Shown here piece by piece: positions 1-7,899 of a DNA stretch of 64,000 nt. Each line of letters starts with the position of its first letter. Positions within the stretch are counted from its first letter, which is position 1. The notes beneath the pieces were generated by a model, which saw only the letters and a program-made list of their open reading frames with translations, searched no databases and had not been told where the DNA came from. Source of the stretch: Vulcanimicrobiota bacterium. Lineage in GTDB: Bacteria > Vulcanimicrobiota > JAJTBE01. The DNA is taken from assembly GCA_021107945.1 (NCBI GenBank), contig JAIORV010000131.1, positions 1 to 64,000 on the forward strand. The letters run 5' to 3'. Position numbers and translations under genes: made by a program.

Positions 1-205
1 AGCGGTTCAACCTGGTGATATTCTTCTGTTTAATGCGCAAATTATGGTTCTCACATTGGATTCTATACCACAATGTCCTTATCATCCCAGGACAAGTCAT
101 TATCGGTGGAGCATTGAAATACCTCATCCACAATTCCTTGAGTCGATCAATATCAAGAGATTGCAGTTCCTTCAGGGTCTTTGGCAAGTAGATCTTCTTT
201 TTCAT
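1..205 (-). CDS. DUF2924 family protein, C-terminus cut by window edge
   Basis: Absent from the ORF track because it runs off the window. The minus strand reads from ATG at 205 to base 1 without a stop. The product begins MKKKIYLPKTLKELQSL and contains a segment LKELWMRYFNAPP followed by a Leu/Arg-rich stretch, which matches the DUF2924 pattern of a W-R-F-G-x-P-P core followed by an RLAYRLQ-like helix. The start is preceded by GAGGGAAG on the minus strand, a usable ribosome binding site. DUF2924 genes are commonly found in phages and integrative elements directly upstream of a serine recombinase, so a recombinase may lie just outside the window (inference). It follows the terminase gene in the same direction with a 67-bp gap and is probably in the same phage operon. 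Confidence 0.7.
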   Translation of the reverse strand, partial: MKKKIYLPKTLKELQSLDIDRLKELWMRYFNAPPIMTCPGMIRTLWYRIQCENHNLRIKQKNITRLNR

Positions 206-272
206 AACTCTATCTTCCCTCCAGCAACACAATGAAGCCATACAAAGAGGGAGAAGTCAACTGTTAAAGTGC

Positions 273-1763
273 TTAAATAAAAGTAATTCTTGGCCCGCGA
301 ACAACTTTCTGAATATTCCCCAACGCTTGGCTAAGAGCGTCGCACTGGTCATCGTGTTTGGCTTTGGGAAAGCGCAGAAGCTCATGAAGAAAGTCATGCC
401 ACCAATGGGGTTCATTATTGGGAAAGAGACAGGAACCGTTTTCTATCATATAGGAAACCGATTGTAAACGCGTGGCCTTGTCATATTCGGGCTTTATGGC
501 TTGCGGATAGATTTTATGTTCATTTTTCAGCGTCTGGATAAGCTGAGTTCCGGAACCATTGTCTTCAATAAAGAGCTTGATTGGGCATTTGTATGTGTTC
601 TTTACCAATTCATATTTCTCTTTTACTTTTCTTATGAGGGACGGGAATTCGAGCTTCTCCCGATAACTCTCCAGGACGTAAGACTTTTTTTGCATGTCGA
701 ACAATATAGTGATGCAGGCGGAATAGTCGTTATGCTCTTCCACCTTATTGGCCGTATCCCAGGACTGCACAACACAATGAGGCTTAATGCTTCCGTCTTC
801 CAGTCCTTTTTTCAACTCTTCCGGGTCATAATATTGGAGCCAGTCACTCTTGATAATCGCTCCTTCCCGTGGAACAGGGTTCTGCTGATATTGTCCGGCA
901 AAATTATACTCCCCATTAGTTTTTCTTGTGTTTTGAAGTTCAACCAAATTTTCCCTGGCGGGGTGCAGAGCTTCACCCTGTTTTCTCCTAATAATCTTCC
1001 TTCTGCCAGTAATGCGGTTTTCAATAATCCATTCTTCATCCTGTTCCGCTATGCCCTGTATCTTGATGTGTTTGAATCGAGAATCGGTATCAAGCAGGTA
1101 TCCTGTAAAATCTTCATCGTGAAGCCTTTGCATGATGACGATGATCTTACCCGTGTTCTTGTTGTTGAGGCGGGAATAGAGCGTATGTCCATACCATTGG
1201 TTGGTCTTCTCTCTCAAGGTGTCGGAGATGGCTTCTATCGGTTTCATCGGGTCGTCAATTATGATATAATCCCCGCCCCGCCCGGTCAGAGTTCCATTGA
1301 CAGATGTGGTGTAGCGTCCTCCTCCCCTGGTGGTGGTGAAATCCCCGACCGCTTTTTTGTCCTTAGCTATCACTGTTTTGGGAAACAGATCTTTATACCA
1401 GGCGGTTTCCATCACCCGTTTGCAATCCAGCGCAAACCTTTCGGCCAGTTCGTCGGAATAACTTACGCACATAATATTGACTTTGGGATTATGTCCCAGA
1501 ATGAAGGCGGGATAGGCGACGGAGCAGATAATGGATTTCATATAGCGAGGTGGGACATTGATGATCAGCCGGTTTTCATCGTTGTTTTCATCGGCGGCCC
1601 TCATTAGATGATGGCAGATAACGTCAATATGCCAGTTATCCAGGTATTCATCATTTGGTGAAACCTCGTTGAAAACCTTGATGACGAACGATTTGAAATC
1701 CTCTCGCAATAAGGCTTTCAAGAATTGCTTCTGTTCATCAATCATCAGCATCACAATTCTCAT
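273..1763 (-). CDS. Phage terminase large subunit (ATPase-nuclease)
   Basis: DNA-packaging motor subunit: an ATPase that translocates phage DNA into the prohead and a nuclease that cuts the concatemer. The N-terminal ATPase shows an atypical Walker A PPRYMKS (about residues 71-77) and a Walker B YIIIDDP (about 167-173). The C-terminal RNase H-like nuclease supplies acidic residues in QSWDTANK (about 335), LFIEDNGSG (about 400) and KHDDQCDALSQA (about 470). At 496 aa it has the full length expected for the TIGR01630-type large terminase. Its start region overlaps the end of the DUF5681 gene. Inner ATGs at codons 5 and 7 are alternative starts. The gene is intact, but capsid and portal genes are not visible here, so this is a fragment of a prophage or gene-transfer-type cluster. 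Confidence 0.93.
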   Translation of the reverse strand: MRIVMLMIDEQKQFLKALLREDFKSFVIKVFNEVSPNDEYLDNWHIDVICHHLMRAADENNDENRLIINVPPRYMKSIICSVAYPAFILGHNPKVNIMCVSYSDELAERFALDCKRVMETAWYKDLFPKTVIAKDKKAVGDFTTTRGGGRYTTSVNGTLTGRGGDYIIIDDPMKPIEAISDTLREKTNQWYGHTLYSRLNNKNTGKIIVIMQRLHDEDFTGYLLDTDSRFKHIKIQGIAEQDEEWIIENRITGRRKIIRRKQGEALHPARENLVELQNTRKTNGEYNFAGQYQQNPVPREGAIIKSDWLQYYDPEELKKGLEDGSIKPHCVVQSWDTANKVEEHNDYSACITILFDMQKKSYVLESYREKLEFPSLIRKVKEKYELVKNTYKCPIKLFIEDNGSGTQLIQTLKNEHKIYPQAIKPEYDKATRLQSVSYMIENGSCLFPNNEPHWWHDFLHELLRFPKAKHDDQCDALSQALGNIQKVVRGPRITFI

Positions 1764-2151
1764 CCTCTGCTATTATTTCCAGGTTGTCCCGATTGGACAA
1801 ATATGTATTGATGATTGCCCGGTCGTCCCTGTTCAGGGTGGTCAAGATTTTTCTCATCTCTTCCTCTTTCATGTCCGCAAATATCAGATGGGGAAACAAG
1901 GTCTGAATAGCTCTGATATTTCCTTTCACTCCCTTGTTGACAAGTTGGATGAGCATTGCCGCCTTCTTCGAAATCTTCATTGTTTCCCCATTTTCCTTTA
2001 TCGCAATCTTCTGGCTCAGGATTTCATTGAGGAGGGTATAAGTATTTTTACTTCCCCTGGGGCGTCCTTTTTGGTTGCCCGATTCTCCCGGTCTAAATTG
2101 ATGGTCTTTGGGAGGCTTGCCGTAGCCTATTTCGTAGGATTCACTACTCAT
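1738..2151 (-). CDS. DUF5681 domain protein, likely small-terminase partner
   Basis: A 137-aa protein with the DUF5681 signature near the N-terminus (GYGKPPKDHQFRPGESGNQK followed by a GRPRGSKN motif). This basic G-x-P-K-G-R-P-K-G-S-x-N element is typical of small proteins encoded immediately upstream of large terminases. A role as the DNA-recognition or small terminase subunit is inferred from position and not shown by sequence. The C-terminal half is helical and charged and ends in an acidic tail (DENCDADD). The stop codon overlaps the terminase start region, indicating translational coupling. The methylase gene lies 143 bp upstream on the same strand. Confidence 0.8.
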   Translation of the reverse strand: MSSESYEIGYGKPPKDHQFRPGESGNQKGRPRGSKNTYTLLNEILSQKIAIKENGETMKISKKAAMLIQLVNKGVKGNIRAIQTLFPHLIFADMKEEEMRKILTTLNRDDRAIINTYLSNRDNLEIIAEDENCDADD

Positions 2152-2294
2152 TTATTGCTCCTTTCTATTTCCTTGAAGAGATTGGCATTCCAATTAAGCT
2201 TCCCGCTGTCGCCGGATTGCTATAAATCCTTGATTTCCAGCAATCCGGTAGTTTAAAGTTCTTTGCGGAATGGGTTCGGGAAAACTGCTTTCTT

Positions 2295-3626
2295 TCAAGA
2301 AAGAGGTTTTCCTGAGAGCAGAATTTCCATTAATTCCCGGTATGTCTTGCCGGTTTCCAGGTGAACAGCGGGCTTGCCGGTAAGTTCTTGCCATCGTCGG
2401 ATGGTTGTGTCCACGTAAAGAGGTTCTATCTCTAAGCCGTAACAGATTCTGCCCGCTTGTTCTGCGGCGATGAGGGTGGAGCCGCTGCCCAGGAAGCCGT
2501 CCAGTACAATGTTGCCGCGGTTTGTTACGTCCAGAATGGCATCCCGGATCATCTCCACCGGCTTCACCGTAGGGTGCATCTTCAGTTTGTCCTTATCGCC
2601 GCTGAAGGAGTTGACTCCCGGATAATCCCAGACATTTGTGCGATAACGTCCGTGGGAACCCAGCTCAACATTGTTTTTGTGGGGTCTTCTGCCATTCTTG
2701 AAAACAAAGACAAGTTCGTGTTTTGAACGGTAAAGGCTACCCATCCCCCCGTTGTCTTTATTCCAGACGCAAAGATTCTTGAGTTCATCAAATACATCCG
2801 TTCCGGCATTAATGATTTCTTTGATATGCCGCCAGTCCATACAAATGAAAACAAGAGACCCGTTTTTGGAGAACTGTTTTAACAGGGCTAAATTGGAAGA
2901 GAGAAACTCCTGGAACTCCTCCGCCGACATTTCACCCGAGGCCATTTTAAACTCCGAATGCTTAACCTTACCGTTTCCGCAAATATGCCCTTGAACCCTG
3001 ACATTGTAGGGAGGGTCAGTAAATATCATATCCGCTTTCTTATCTGCAAACAGGCGAGAGTAAAATTCTTTCTTAATAGCATTGCCGCAGATGACCCGGT
3101 GCTTGCCCAACTGCCAGATCCAGCCAATCTCAGATATCACTTCATTTTTAGGGATGAATGGAATCGCATTGGCCTTTTCATCCAACTTTATCTCCTTGTC
3201 ACCCAGGCTTTCATCAAGCATCAAATCAATATCGGCCGTATCAAACCCGGTTATATCCAGAGAAAAGTCAAGCTCAAGCTTTTCAATCTCCACAAGTTCA
3301 AGTTTAAGCAAATCAACATCCCATTCGCCGTTCTCAGTAAGCTTGTTATCGGCGATGCGATACGCCTTCTTTTCAGCTTCCGAAAGGTGTGTCAATCTTA
3401 TCACCGGAACCTTGAGAAGGTTCAAGTGCTCAGCGGCCAGAAGGCGACCATGACCGGCAATAATGACATTATCCTCATCAATCAAGATAAGATTATTAAA
3501 ATTAAATTCCTTGATTGAGTCCACAATCTGCCTGACTTGCTTGTTCTTATGAATTCTCGGGTTGTTTGTGTATGGAATTATACTGTCGGTCGAAATATAT
3601 TCCACACTCAGCTTTGTGTTTTGCAT
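2295..3626 (-). CDS. ParB-like domain / DNA adenine-or-cytosine-N4 methyltransferase fusion
   Basis: A 443-aa phage-type methylase with an N-terminal ParB/sulfiredoxin-like domain (residues about 8-100, IIAGHGRLLAAEHL in its core) and a C-terminal SAM-dependent amino-methyltransferase. The catalytic DPPYNV motif (204-209) precedes the SAM-binding FLGSGS motif (378-383), the order of beta-class methylases. The fusion is common in prophages and integrative elements. It modifies specific DNA sites, and the ParB part probably helps with DNA binding or nicking (inference). It lies upstream of DUF5681 and the terminase in one direction. A putative XRE operator sits about 57 bp upstream of its start, suggesting repressor control of this operon. 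Start ATG follows AAAGGAGATAAGC, a strong ribosome binding site. Confidence 0.92.
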   Translation of the reverse strand: MQNTKLSVEYISTDSIIPYTNNPRIHKNKQVRQIVDSIKEFNFNNLILIDEDNVIIAGHGRLLAAEHLNLLKVPVIRLTHLSEAEKKAYRIADNKLTENGEWDVDLLKLELVEIEKLELDFSLDITGFDTADIDLMLDESLGDKEIKLDEKANAIPFIPKNEVISEIGWIWQLGKHRVICGNAIKKEFYSRLFADKKADMIFTDPPYNVRVQGHICGNGKVKHSEFKMASGEMSAEEFQEFLSSNLALLKQFSKNGSLVFICMDWRHIKEIINAGTDVFDELKNLCVWNKDNGGMGSLYRSKHELVFVFKNGRRPHKNNVELGSHGRYRTNVWDYPGVNSFSGDKDKLKMHPTVKPVEMIRDAILDVTNRGNIVLDGFLGSGSTLIAAEQAGRICYGLEIEPLYVDTTIRRWQELTGKPAVHLETGKTYRELMEILLSGKPLS

Positions 3627-3682
3627 TTGCTTATCTCCTTTGCTATGAAATTCGGGTTATCATTTGAATGTTAAACTAACAA

Positions 3683-3704
3683 ATTGTTAATTTAACAGTA
3701 AACA
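3683..3704. promoter_or_regulatory. Putative XRE repressor operator, copy 1
   Basis: On the minus strand this 22-bp site reads TGTTTACTG followed by ttaaATTAACAAT. It matches the site at 4738-4759 at 18 of 22 positions. It lies upstream of the ParB-methylase operon and downstream of the immA stop codon. An AT-rich partial palindrome (GTTAA-A-TTAAC) is embedded in it. The repressor encoded at 4376-4723 is the obvious candidate ligand (inference). Confidence 0.45.
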
Positions 3705-3719
3705 GTGTGGGCAAAAAAA

Positions 3720-4373
3720 TTACAAAAATGATATCTGGGATGAGTTTTTCAATAACTTAAGTTCTTCTATCCTGATTCTCATCGCCTGTTTGGATACTCT
3801 AAATAGATTCTTCATTTGAAAAACGATGTTGTTCAGAATAGCGGGATTCTTGTTGTAATGTCTGCGAAAGTCGTCAATGCTTCCAAATTTTTCATGAATA
3901 TATTTACATATCATTTTTTTGGGCATCAGCAAATTTGCAGCAAACTTGTCTGCCTGCCGTTCTACGGGTTCTTTATACATTGAAGACCTGCAGATTATTG
4001 ACGGTTGAGCAAAATTATCGAAAAATGTAAGTTGGTTTTCATTGTAATTGAGATAATCTCGGTGTAGAACCCAGTGTCCCAATTCGTGGGCACAAGTGTA
4101 ATGGTATCTGCCTTCCTGTTCAACAACGCTTTCATCAATGGAAATCTTTCTGTCTTTTCTGAATAACGCTCCCAGCACATCGGTGTTGCCGAGCTTTTTC
4201 CTGAGATTATCAATTTCCAAATAAAGCTCGAACAGAGCTTCAATAATATTTTCGATCGGCACCGGCGGTTCGGTTATTTTGGCATCAGGAAATTTAAGGT
4301 TGTATTCCTGAATAACCAGTTCTGCCTTGTCCTCAATGACCTTTAAATGCAAAAAAGGGACTTTGACTGACAT
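3720..4373 (-). CDS. ImmA/IrrE family metallo-endopeptidase
   Basis: A 217-aa protein with a gluzincin-type HELGH motif (residues 96-100, in YTCAHELGHWVLHRD) and a downstream conserved E-x-x-A-D-x-F-A-A-x-L-L-M-P block (ERQADKFAANLLMP), both diagnostic of the ImmA/IrrE (DUF955) family. Members such as ImmA of ICEBs1 cleave the cognate XRE repressor and so derepress the mobile element after DNA damage. Here the gene is directly downstream of an XRE gene (start 2 bp after its stop), the canonical repressor/anti-repressor protease pair. It is cytoplasmic, with no signal peptide. Length is normal and the active site is intact. Confidence 0.92.
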   Translation of the reverse strand: MSVKVPFLHLKVIEDKAELVIQEYNLKFPDAKITEPPVPIENIIEALFELYLEIDNLRKKLGNTDVLGALFRKDRKISIDESVVEQEGRYHYTCAHELGHWVLHRDYLNYNENQLTFFDNFAQPSIICRSSMYKEPVERQADKFAANLLMPKKMICKYIHEKFGSIDDFRRHYNKNPAILNNIVFQMKNLFRVSKQAMRIRIEELKLLKNSSQISFL

Positions 4374-4375
4374 CT

Positions 4376-4723
4376 TTATTTTCCATCCTTTAGCTGCTGA
4401 ATCAGTTTGTTCCAGTCTTCGGGCGTCAGGGATTTTTCCTTTGCAAGTCTTAAAAATTCAGGAACCTTGCTTCCGTCGGTAATGTTTTCTGTGATTATCT
4501 CCTTGATATCCGATGAAATCTTTTTTGCCTGGGCAAGCAGGTAATCTTCATCAAATCCAAGAACCTGAGCCATCCTCCTGATGGTATCCTCACCGGGCGG
4601 CTTAAACTCGCCTTTCTCCATCTGCGAAACAAAAGCAGGCGAAATTCCCACCATACGGGCAAACTCCCGAAGTCCAATCTTTCTGTCAACCCTAAATTTT
4701 CTTATTAAATCTCCAAAACCCAT
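4376..4723 (-). CDS. XRE-family helix-turn-helix repressor
   Basis: The track ORF extends to 5044, but the real start is taken as ATG 4723 (MGFGDLIRKFRVDRKIGL), preceded by TAAGGGTG at good spacing. Upstream residues are low-complexity and run under a different ORF. The 115-aa product has a Cro/C1-type HTH at about residues 6-62 (LREFARMVGISPAFVSQMEKG) and a C-terminal tail ending WNKLIQQLKDGK. With ImmA immediately downstream it forms a lysogeny-type switch. The operator-like site at 4738-4759 sits between the ribosome binding site and the presumed promoter, which suggests autoregulation. Family assignment is strong; the regulated targets are inferred. Confidence 0.88.
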   Translation of the reverse strand: MGFGDLIRKFRVDRKIGLREFARMVGISPAFVSQMEKGEFKPPGEDTIRRMAQVLGFDEDYLLAQAKKISSDIKEIITENITDGSKVPEFLRLAKEKSLTPEDWNKLIQQLKDGK

Positions 4724-4737
4724 ACAATCACCCTTAA

Positions 4738-4759
4738 TGTTTACTGAACAATTAACATT
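4738..4759. promoter_or_regulatory. Putative XRE repressor operator, copy 2 (autoregulatory)
   Basis: The plus strand reads TGTTTACTG then aacaATTAACATT, 18 of 22 identical to the site at 3683-3704. It lies 15 bp upstream of the XRE start codon, where binding would block the xre-immA promoter. Confidence 0.45.
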
Positions 4760-4871
4760 ATAGTCGATGGTTTCAAATTTGTCAATATAGGAGTCAGGCA
4801 TTTTTCTGACGGAATGTTGATTCATAATGCCCCCATAAGTATGTGGTGATCTACCCCCGATTATTCTTGAT

Positions 4872-5213
4872 ATGAAATTACGCGCAAGAAAAAATATACC
4901 CAGGGAAAAGAATAAACTCTCGGTGAAAGAAATCGCCGTTCCCCTGAAACTGCCTGAAAAGATGATAAAAGACATAGAAAAAGAAAGCGCCCCACTTGAA
5001 ATGGAATATTTACACCGGATATGTTTCGTATTGGGATATCCCATAACATGGTTCCTCGCTGATGAGTCGAACGAGGCTTGGAATAGGAGTAAGAAGTTCT
5101 ATGAACGGTGGTTGGACAGGGGAAAAGAGGATTGGAAATTCCGGGGCAAAATGTCGCAATCCCTTATTCATCAGGGGGGTCTTTCCGAGGGAGATGTTAG
5201 TAGAGCGCAATGA
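4872..5213 (+). CDS. Possible degenerate XRE-like HTH protein reading into the CRISPR array
   Basis: The first ~70 residues look like a divergent Cro/C1 HTH: LSVKEIAVPLKLPEKMIKDI, then a conserved-looking YLHRICFVLGYPITWFL, a pattern typical of XRE proteins (I-x-x-I-E, L-x-R-I-x-x-x-L-G-x-P-x-x-W-F). No clear ribosome binding site precedes the ATG. The last ~20 residues are encoded by the first CRISPR repeat and spacer, so the original C-terminus has been lost or replaced. It is probably a truncated gene into which the array abuts. Chance coding is possible, since the opposite strand is also open here. Confidence 0.35.
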   Translation: MKLRARKNIPREKNKLSVKEIAVPLKLPEKMIKDIEKESAPLEMEYLHRICFVLGYPITWFLADESNEAWNRSKKFYERWLDRGKEDWKFRGKMSQSLIHQGGLSEGDVSRAQ

Positions 5214-6219
5214 CACCAAAGAAAAGTCGCAATCCCTTATTCATCAGGGGGGTCTTTCCGAGATACGTCCAAAAGATAACGCACCATCAGAGGCAAATTA
5301 ACATGTCGCAATCCCTTATTCATCAGGGGGGTCTTTCCGAGAGAAAAATGACACCGATATGAGTTTTGATGAGTGTGTCGCAATCCCTTATTCATCAGGG
5401 GGGTCTTTCCGAGACGGAACCGTCCCATACACCAACAGCAACACACCAGCGGTCGCAATCCCTTATTCATCAGGGGGGTCTTTCCGAGACACCAGCGGTC
5501 AGACACGCACACGGTTTATTAATTGTCGCAATCCCTTATTCATCAGGGGGGTCTTTCCGAGATAGAATCCCTTCTATAGGCATAGAATGCTTCGAGAAGG
5601 TCGCAATCCCTTATTCATCAGGGGGGTCTTTCCGAGGGAGACATTGATCCAACCCAACCCAATGCCGGCAAAGTCGCAATCCCTTATTCATCAGGGGGGT
5701 CTTTCCGAGTGAGGGAATTCTTGAGACAATTGGTTTGATCAATATAGTCGCAATCCCTTATTCATCAGGGGGGTCTTTCCGAGATCACAGAGTTGTACTT
5801 CGTGAGAAACTTGAAGAAGTCGCAATCCCTTATTCATCAGGGGGGTCTTTCCGAGACACCACTCTCACAAAAGGAGAGGCTGAGGAAAAGATGTCGCAAT
5901 CCCTTATTCATCAGGGGGGTCTTTCCGAGGGATGCCGCTAAATTCGTCAACCAAGCGGCAGAAGGTCGCAATCCCTTATTCATCAGGGGGGTCTTTCCGA
6001 GGTTTCCAAATTATCATCTTACATTGTATCTGGAAATGTCGCAATCCCTTATTCATCAGGGGGGTCTTTCCGAGTCATTGGAGCCATAGGGATTTTCACA
6101 GTCGCCCTGGTGTCGCAATCCCTTATTCATCAGGGGGGTCTTTCCGAGATTACCGCGTCAGGTCATCAGGGAGAAGACTTTCGTCGCAATCCCTTATTCA
6201 TCAGGGGGGTCTTTCCGAG
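5153..6219 (-). CRISPR. CRISPR array 1: 15 identical 37-bp repeats, 14 spacers
   Basis: Repeats start at 5153, 5226, 5305, 5377, 5452, 5525, 5600, 5673, 5747, 5819, 5893, 5965, 6038, 6112 and 6183. On the plus strand each begins GTCGCAATCCCTTATTCATC and ends GGTCTTTCCGAG. Spacers are 34-42 bp. All 15 copies appear identical. Read on the minus strand the repeat ends in ATTGCGAC, resembling the ATTGAAAC-type 3' end that yields the 8-nt 5' tag of type I and III crRNAs. Transcription is therefore inferred to be on the minus strand, with leader at the right (from 6220) and the oldest spacers near 5190. The intact cas6 at 7892-8830 is the likely processing enzyme. No adaptation genes are in the window. 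Confidence 0.97.
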
Positions 6220-6981
6220 TCCATTCTCTGAAGTTCAGTATTCATGCGGGCTAAAAACAGGGTTTGCAAGAATCAGCAAAACATCATTTATTGAATTTTC
6301 TAAAATCGTTCTTTCCCAGCAACCACGGGGGATAGCGCGATTCACTAATTTTTGTTGAATATAATAAATCAAAATTCTTTTATAACCCTCCAAAAATCCC
6401 TTCCTGAAGCCTTTAATCCAGTCTTTATTATTCCTTTTAGTTATATTCGGTTGTGCTTAATTTCACGAGCCCGATCTCCCAAGCCAGCATAAAACCTGGG
6501 TTCCGTCCCTTGAATTTTATGCAATTCCTTGCAAGAAATTGAGAGCGTCTTAAGCCCGTAAAACAAGACGCCACGAAGGATCGGCCTTAAAAAAACGTGG
6601 TAAATATGCTTCAATACTTGGCGTGACATTCAATCATTCGCTACAAATGGATAGTAATGCCCGATAATTGAAAAATGCACACCTATACTTGACTGATTTG
6701 TATCATTCCAACTCTCAGAAACACGCAGATTGAAGAATATTCCTCAAGCCGCCTTGAGGCCAGAAAACATAACATCTCCAGCGATTCCTGACATCTTATA
6801 AAACCAACTCGAATTTCAAGTTGACCGGCATTATACAAAGCGCATTATATAACAGTTATACTCTTCATCGCCGGGGGTTAAAAATTAAAGATTACAAACC
6901 ATACTTGAAAACCCGATTAGATTAAATAATTTCGCTTTTTCTGAAGCTTCTCCTTCTTTAAAACAGTAGAAACATATGATT
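6220..6981. promoter_or_regulatory. AT-rich leader-side region of CRISPR array 1, no gene
   Basis: This 760-bp stretch is gene-free. If array 1 is transcribed leftward, the first 150-200 bp (AT-rich, with a TATATTC-like box near 6350-6365 on the minus strand) would be its leader and promoter. The rest holds only short ORFs without recognisable products. Confidence 0.4.
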
Positions 6982-7424
6982 TCGCAATCCCTTATTCATC
7001 AGGGGTGGGTTTCCTATAGCTGCCTCCGGAATACCGCATGAACACTGCCTTTCCGAGACCGATTTCGCGGACCCCATTGGATTTTAAATTATTTCAATAA
7101 ATATTTCTTGAAATAATATCAATTTATTGTCGGAAGTCCTTGGTACTTCTGAGTATCCTCGATTTATACAGCGATTACGGACTTATGCGGTTTATGAAGC
7201 CTCAAAATCGCGGTCTACTTTGTGAATGATTTCACCATCCAGCAATACTGCGGATTTGGGGGGATTGTCCCTGAAGAACCTGGCAATACCGCTATTTTTC
7301 CGATGACCACTGGGATTCCGCCCTTTTTGCCAATAAACTTGAATTTATTACTATTTTTTGCAGGGAAAAAACTAAACAATTAATACCATAAAAAGTTTTC
7401 TCCAGTCAAACCCAAAATCCTTCC
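6982..7424 (-). repeat. Inverted arm A: solitary variant CRISPR repeat plus ~400 bp flank
   Basis: Read on the minus strand this segment is near-identical to arm B (9034-9470) on the plus strand. It starts with AAGGATTTTGGGT, passes through a relic frame encoding VLLDGEIIHKVDRDFEAS followed by a stop, and ends in a single CRISPR repeat of the variant form TAGGAAACCCACCCCTGATG...GGGATTGCGA (6982-7016 on the plus strand). The repeat is oriented like array 1. Relative to the repeat orientation the flank sits where a leader should be, so arms A and B are most simply duplicated leader-plus-first-repeat units (inference). Confidence 0.8.
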
Positions 7425-7430
7425 CAATTT

Positions 7431-7492
7431 GTATTTGTTCAGACCTTCCTTAGAGGAATAACTTTCCTACAGTGAGAGGTCTGAATAGTTAC
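7431..7492. mobile_element. MITE-like element, short copy 1
   Basis: A 62-bp element with inverted ends GTATTTGTTCAGACC and GGTCTGAATAGTTAC. Longer relatives sit at 8932-9033 and 10286-10400. It encodes nothing. Confidence 0.55.
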
Positions 7493-7601
7493 ATAATTTC
7501 TTTTAACACTACTGGTATATCTTAAACAATGTACAAAATTTTATGTTCTGTTATACTATTATACTATTTTCCATAAATCTGTCACAATTCACTGTAGCAT
7601 T

Positions 7602-7796
7602 ATTCCAATTTACCTTCCACCTTATTTGCCGGATCTAAATCCAATCGAAATTTTATGGAATGTTGTCAAAGACAAGCTTTTCAATGAAATCCCGCCCGAA
7701 GATCATAAAGAATTGCAAGACAGGATATAGGTCGTTATCAAACAGCCAATCGATAAGCCGGAGCAGGTTAAATCCATATGCAAAGTAAACTATTGA
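7602..7796 (+). pseudogene. IS630-family transposase, C-terminal relic
   Basis: Translation from 7602 gives IYLPPYLPDLNPIEILWNVV followed by a charged tail. This is the DDE-superfamily IS630 C-terminus (consensus LPPYSPDLNPIExxW). There is an in-frame TAG at 7728-7730 and the frame ends at 7796, one base before the relic cas10 stop on the other strand. The upstream catalytic part is missing. The position suggests that insertion of this element destroyed cas10. A second, different IS630 relic lies at 63479-64000. Confidence 0.75.
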
Positions 7797-7797
7797 T

Positions 7798-7899
7798 TCA
7801 TGATGGAATTTTGGGAATTAGTATAAACTTACCGATATCGTGCAGAAGTGCCGCTATGGTTATTTCTTCCATTGAAAAATTCTTGCCGTTACTACTCAT
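7798..7899 (-). pseudogene. cas10: cas10/csm1 N-terminal stub (HD motif only)
   Basis: Too short for the ORF track. The minus strand from ATG 7899 overlaps the cas6 stop codon (ATGAGTAG junction) and encodes 33 codons. The text EEITIAALLHDIGKF is the very N-terminal HD-nuclease motif that opens Csm1/Cas10 proteins. After KFILIPKIPS comes a stop at 7798-7800, exactly where the IS630 relic begins. In type III systems Cas10 is ~750-900 aa and carries the HD DNase and the GGDEF-like Palm domains that make cyclic oligoadenylate; all of the latter is gone. The translational coupling to cas6 shows the original operon order cas6-cas10. Confidence 0.82.

Noticed and set aside
501-1607. Plus-strand 368-aa ORF opposite the terminase gene
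   Set aside because: Shadow of the clearly homologous terminase on the minus strand; the product has no recognisable motif.
4724-5044. N-terminal extension of the XRE ORF to 5044
   Set aside because: Low-complexity residues without homology; ATG 4723 has the ribosome binding site and matches the normal start of the HTH family.
5062-6358. Multiple ORFs across 5062-6358 encoding SQSLIHQGGLSE or NPLFIRGVFPR repeats
   Set aside because: These are translations of the CRISPR repeats in several frames, not proteins.
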